From: Chloroflexota bacterium
GTDB taxonomy: Bacteria; Chloroflexota; UBA11872; UBA12225
Direction: 5' to 3'
DNA length: 40,466 nt
Assembly: GCA_009693165.1 (NCBI GenBank)
Contig: SHXX01000012.1
Location: forward strand, 1 to 40,466
Shown here: positions 39,959 through 40,466 of the stretch, piece after piece
Numbering within the stretch: the stretch's first letter is position 1
How the letters are laid out: each line of letters begins with the position of its first letter
Notes under the pieces: model-generated
The model's input: only the letters and a program-made list of their open reading frames with translations
Database searches by the model: none
Told to the model about the DNA's origin: nothing
Program-made: the position numbers and the translations under genes

Positions 39959-40262
39959 TGGCAGGCGGGCCACCTCAACAGGATCATCGCCGGCAGGTCC
40001 GGGTCCGGATCGCTGGTCACCGGGAAGGTCCAGGTGAACCTGAGTTGAGCGCTGCTTGGGTCGAGCATGAGAGAACCCGCCTTGATTTCGGTCAGGTTGA
40101 TCCGATTGGGCAGTGCGGGGGTCTGGGCAAGGTTCGGCGGGGCGATCACGAGCGTTGGCGCAAGACTGGTCTCAAACTCGAGGACGTCCGCGTGGCACGG
40201 ATACCCAGAAGCACCTCATTCCGGTCAAGTGGGAAGGTAACCGTTCACGGGGTCATGGCGGG
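39946..40262 (-). pseudogene. Degraded gene remnant next to the IS66 end
   Basis: On the minus strand two frames read like pieces of one protein: TVTFPLDRNEVLLGIR in one frame from about 40245, then, after a shift near 40200, ADVLEFETSLAPTLVIAPPN continuing to a stop at 39946 with PALPNRINLTEIKAGSLML and LRFTWTFPVT. The two segments lack start codons in the right places and the first follows an in-frame stop. It overlaps the serine hydrolase end by 13 nt. Best read as the C-terminal part of a beta-rich protein, truncated and frameshifted. Family not recognised. The 346-nt stretch 39959-40304 otherwise holds only the IS left end. Confidence 0.35.
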
Positions 40263-40466
40263 GTAAGGGTGCCGGGTGGGTTTCGTTGCCCGTTCTGTTG
40301 AGTGATGCCATCCGTGGTCGCCACCCTGCAGGCAACCATTGCTGAGCTGCGGGCGGTGATCGTTGACCTCCGCGCGGCGAACGCCCGTTTGGAGGAACGC
40401 GTCCGGGATCTCGAAACCCGGGTGGGGCAGCATTCGGGAAACTCGTCCCGGCCTCCGTCGTCCGAC
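40263..40466 (+). mobile_element. IS66-family insertion sequence, left end (continues past the window)
   Basis: The transposase reading frame beginning at 40305 has the IS66 N-terminus. About 42 nt upstream the sequence GTAAGGGTGCCGGG begins with GTAA, which I recall as the usual terminal bases of IS66-family elements, and is the likely left inverted repeat. With only one gene starting this close to the end, it resembles the single-transposase (ISBst12) subgroup. The exact boundary, right end and target duplication cannot be seen. Confidence 0.55.
40305..40466 (+). CDS. IS66 family transposase, N-terminal part (truncated by window)
   Basis: 54 codons from ATG 40305 run to the window end without a stop. 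The translation begins with a leucine-zipper-like coiled coil (LQATIAELRAVIVDLRAAN, ARLEERVRDLETRVGQ) and ends HSGNSSRPPSSD. The coiled coil followed by (N/H)SxNSS(R/K)PPSSD is diagnostic of IS66 TnpC-type transposases, which use a DDE catalytic domain further downstream (outside the window). GTTGAG lies before the ATG, a weak ribosome site. Whether the gene is intact cannot be seen. Confidence 0.8.
   Translation, partial: MPSVVATLQATIAELRAVIVDLRAANARLEERVRDLETRVGQHSGNSSRPPSSD

Overview
The window looks like chromosomal DNA from a high-GC bacterium (about 60% GC by eye, not computed), most likely a Chloroflexota-type organism. This is an inference from the gene mix: a Gld-type ABC exporter cluster, DUF58 plus TgpA-like transglutaminase, an ArgA-like acetyltransferase ending in CPKFxxCDE, a Tat-type family-5 binding protein, and several genes that appear to be transcribed without a leader. 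No rRNA, tRNA or CRISPR array was recognised.

Layout. (1) 1-2077, minus strand: two starch-synthase-like glycosyltransferases. One is cut by the left edge; the other has a long disordered N-terminal extension. (2) 2313-5810, plus: murJ (lipid II flippase) and lepA (EF4). (3) 5970-10357, plus: a Gld-like ABC-2 cluster (ATPase, permease, GldG-like auxiliary protein, DUF4340 protein). (4) 10396-14543, minus: yggS, yggT, hisH, hisA, hisF, hisIE, i.e. the late steps of histidine synthesis behind a PLP-homeostasis gene. (5) 14598-20721, minus: a complete peptide/oligopeptide ABC importer in the order permease, permease, binding protein, ATPase, ATPase, with a palindrome upstream and an attenuator-like hairpin after the binding-protein gene. 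(6) 21153-25115, minus: DUF58 protein and transglutaminase. (7) 25176-28233: an acetyltransferase (minus) divergent from a GT28 glycolipid-type glycosyltransferase and a PdxA2-like dehydrogenase (plus). (8) 28358-33356, minus: acetyltransferase, MarR regulator and a two-gene (probably heterodimeric) ABC exporter. The MarR promoter carries two direct repeats. (9) 33412-39958: a divergent accessory cluster with two Gfo/Idh/MocA oxidoreductases, a 586-residue protein I cannot assign, an SGNH esterase and a beta-lactamase-fold serine hydrolase. (10) 39946-40466: a decayed gene fragment abutting the left end of an IS66-family element whose transposase runs off the window.

Most of the window is housekeeping or transport. 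The best candidate for something undescribed is region 9. It has the content of a small catabolic pathway for a decorated sugar, cyclitol or glycoside: two NAD(P)-type oxidoreductases from different subgroups, two esterase-like hydrolases and an uncharacterised His-rich, apparently helical protein. A second thread is gene expression. lepA, the DUF58 gene and yggS each have a TATACT/TAGACT -10 hexamer only 6 or 7 nt before the start codon, the signature of leaderless mRNA, while other genes in the window have good Shine-Dalgarno sites.
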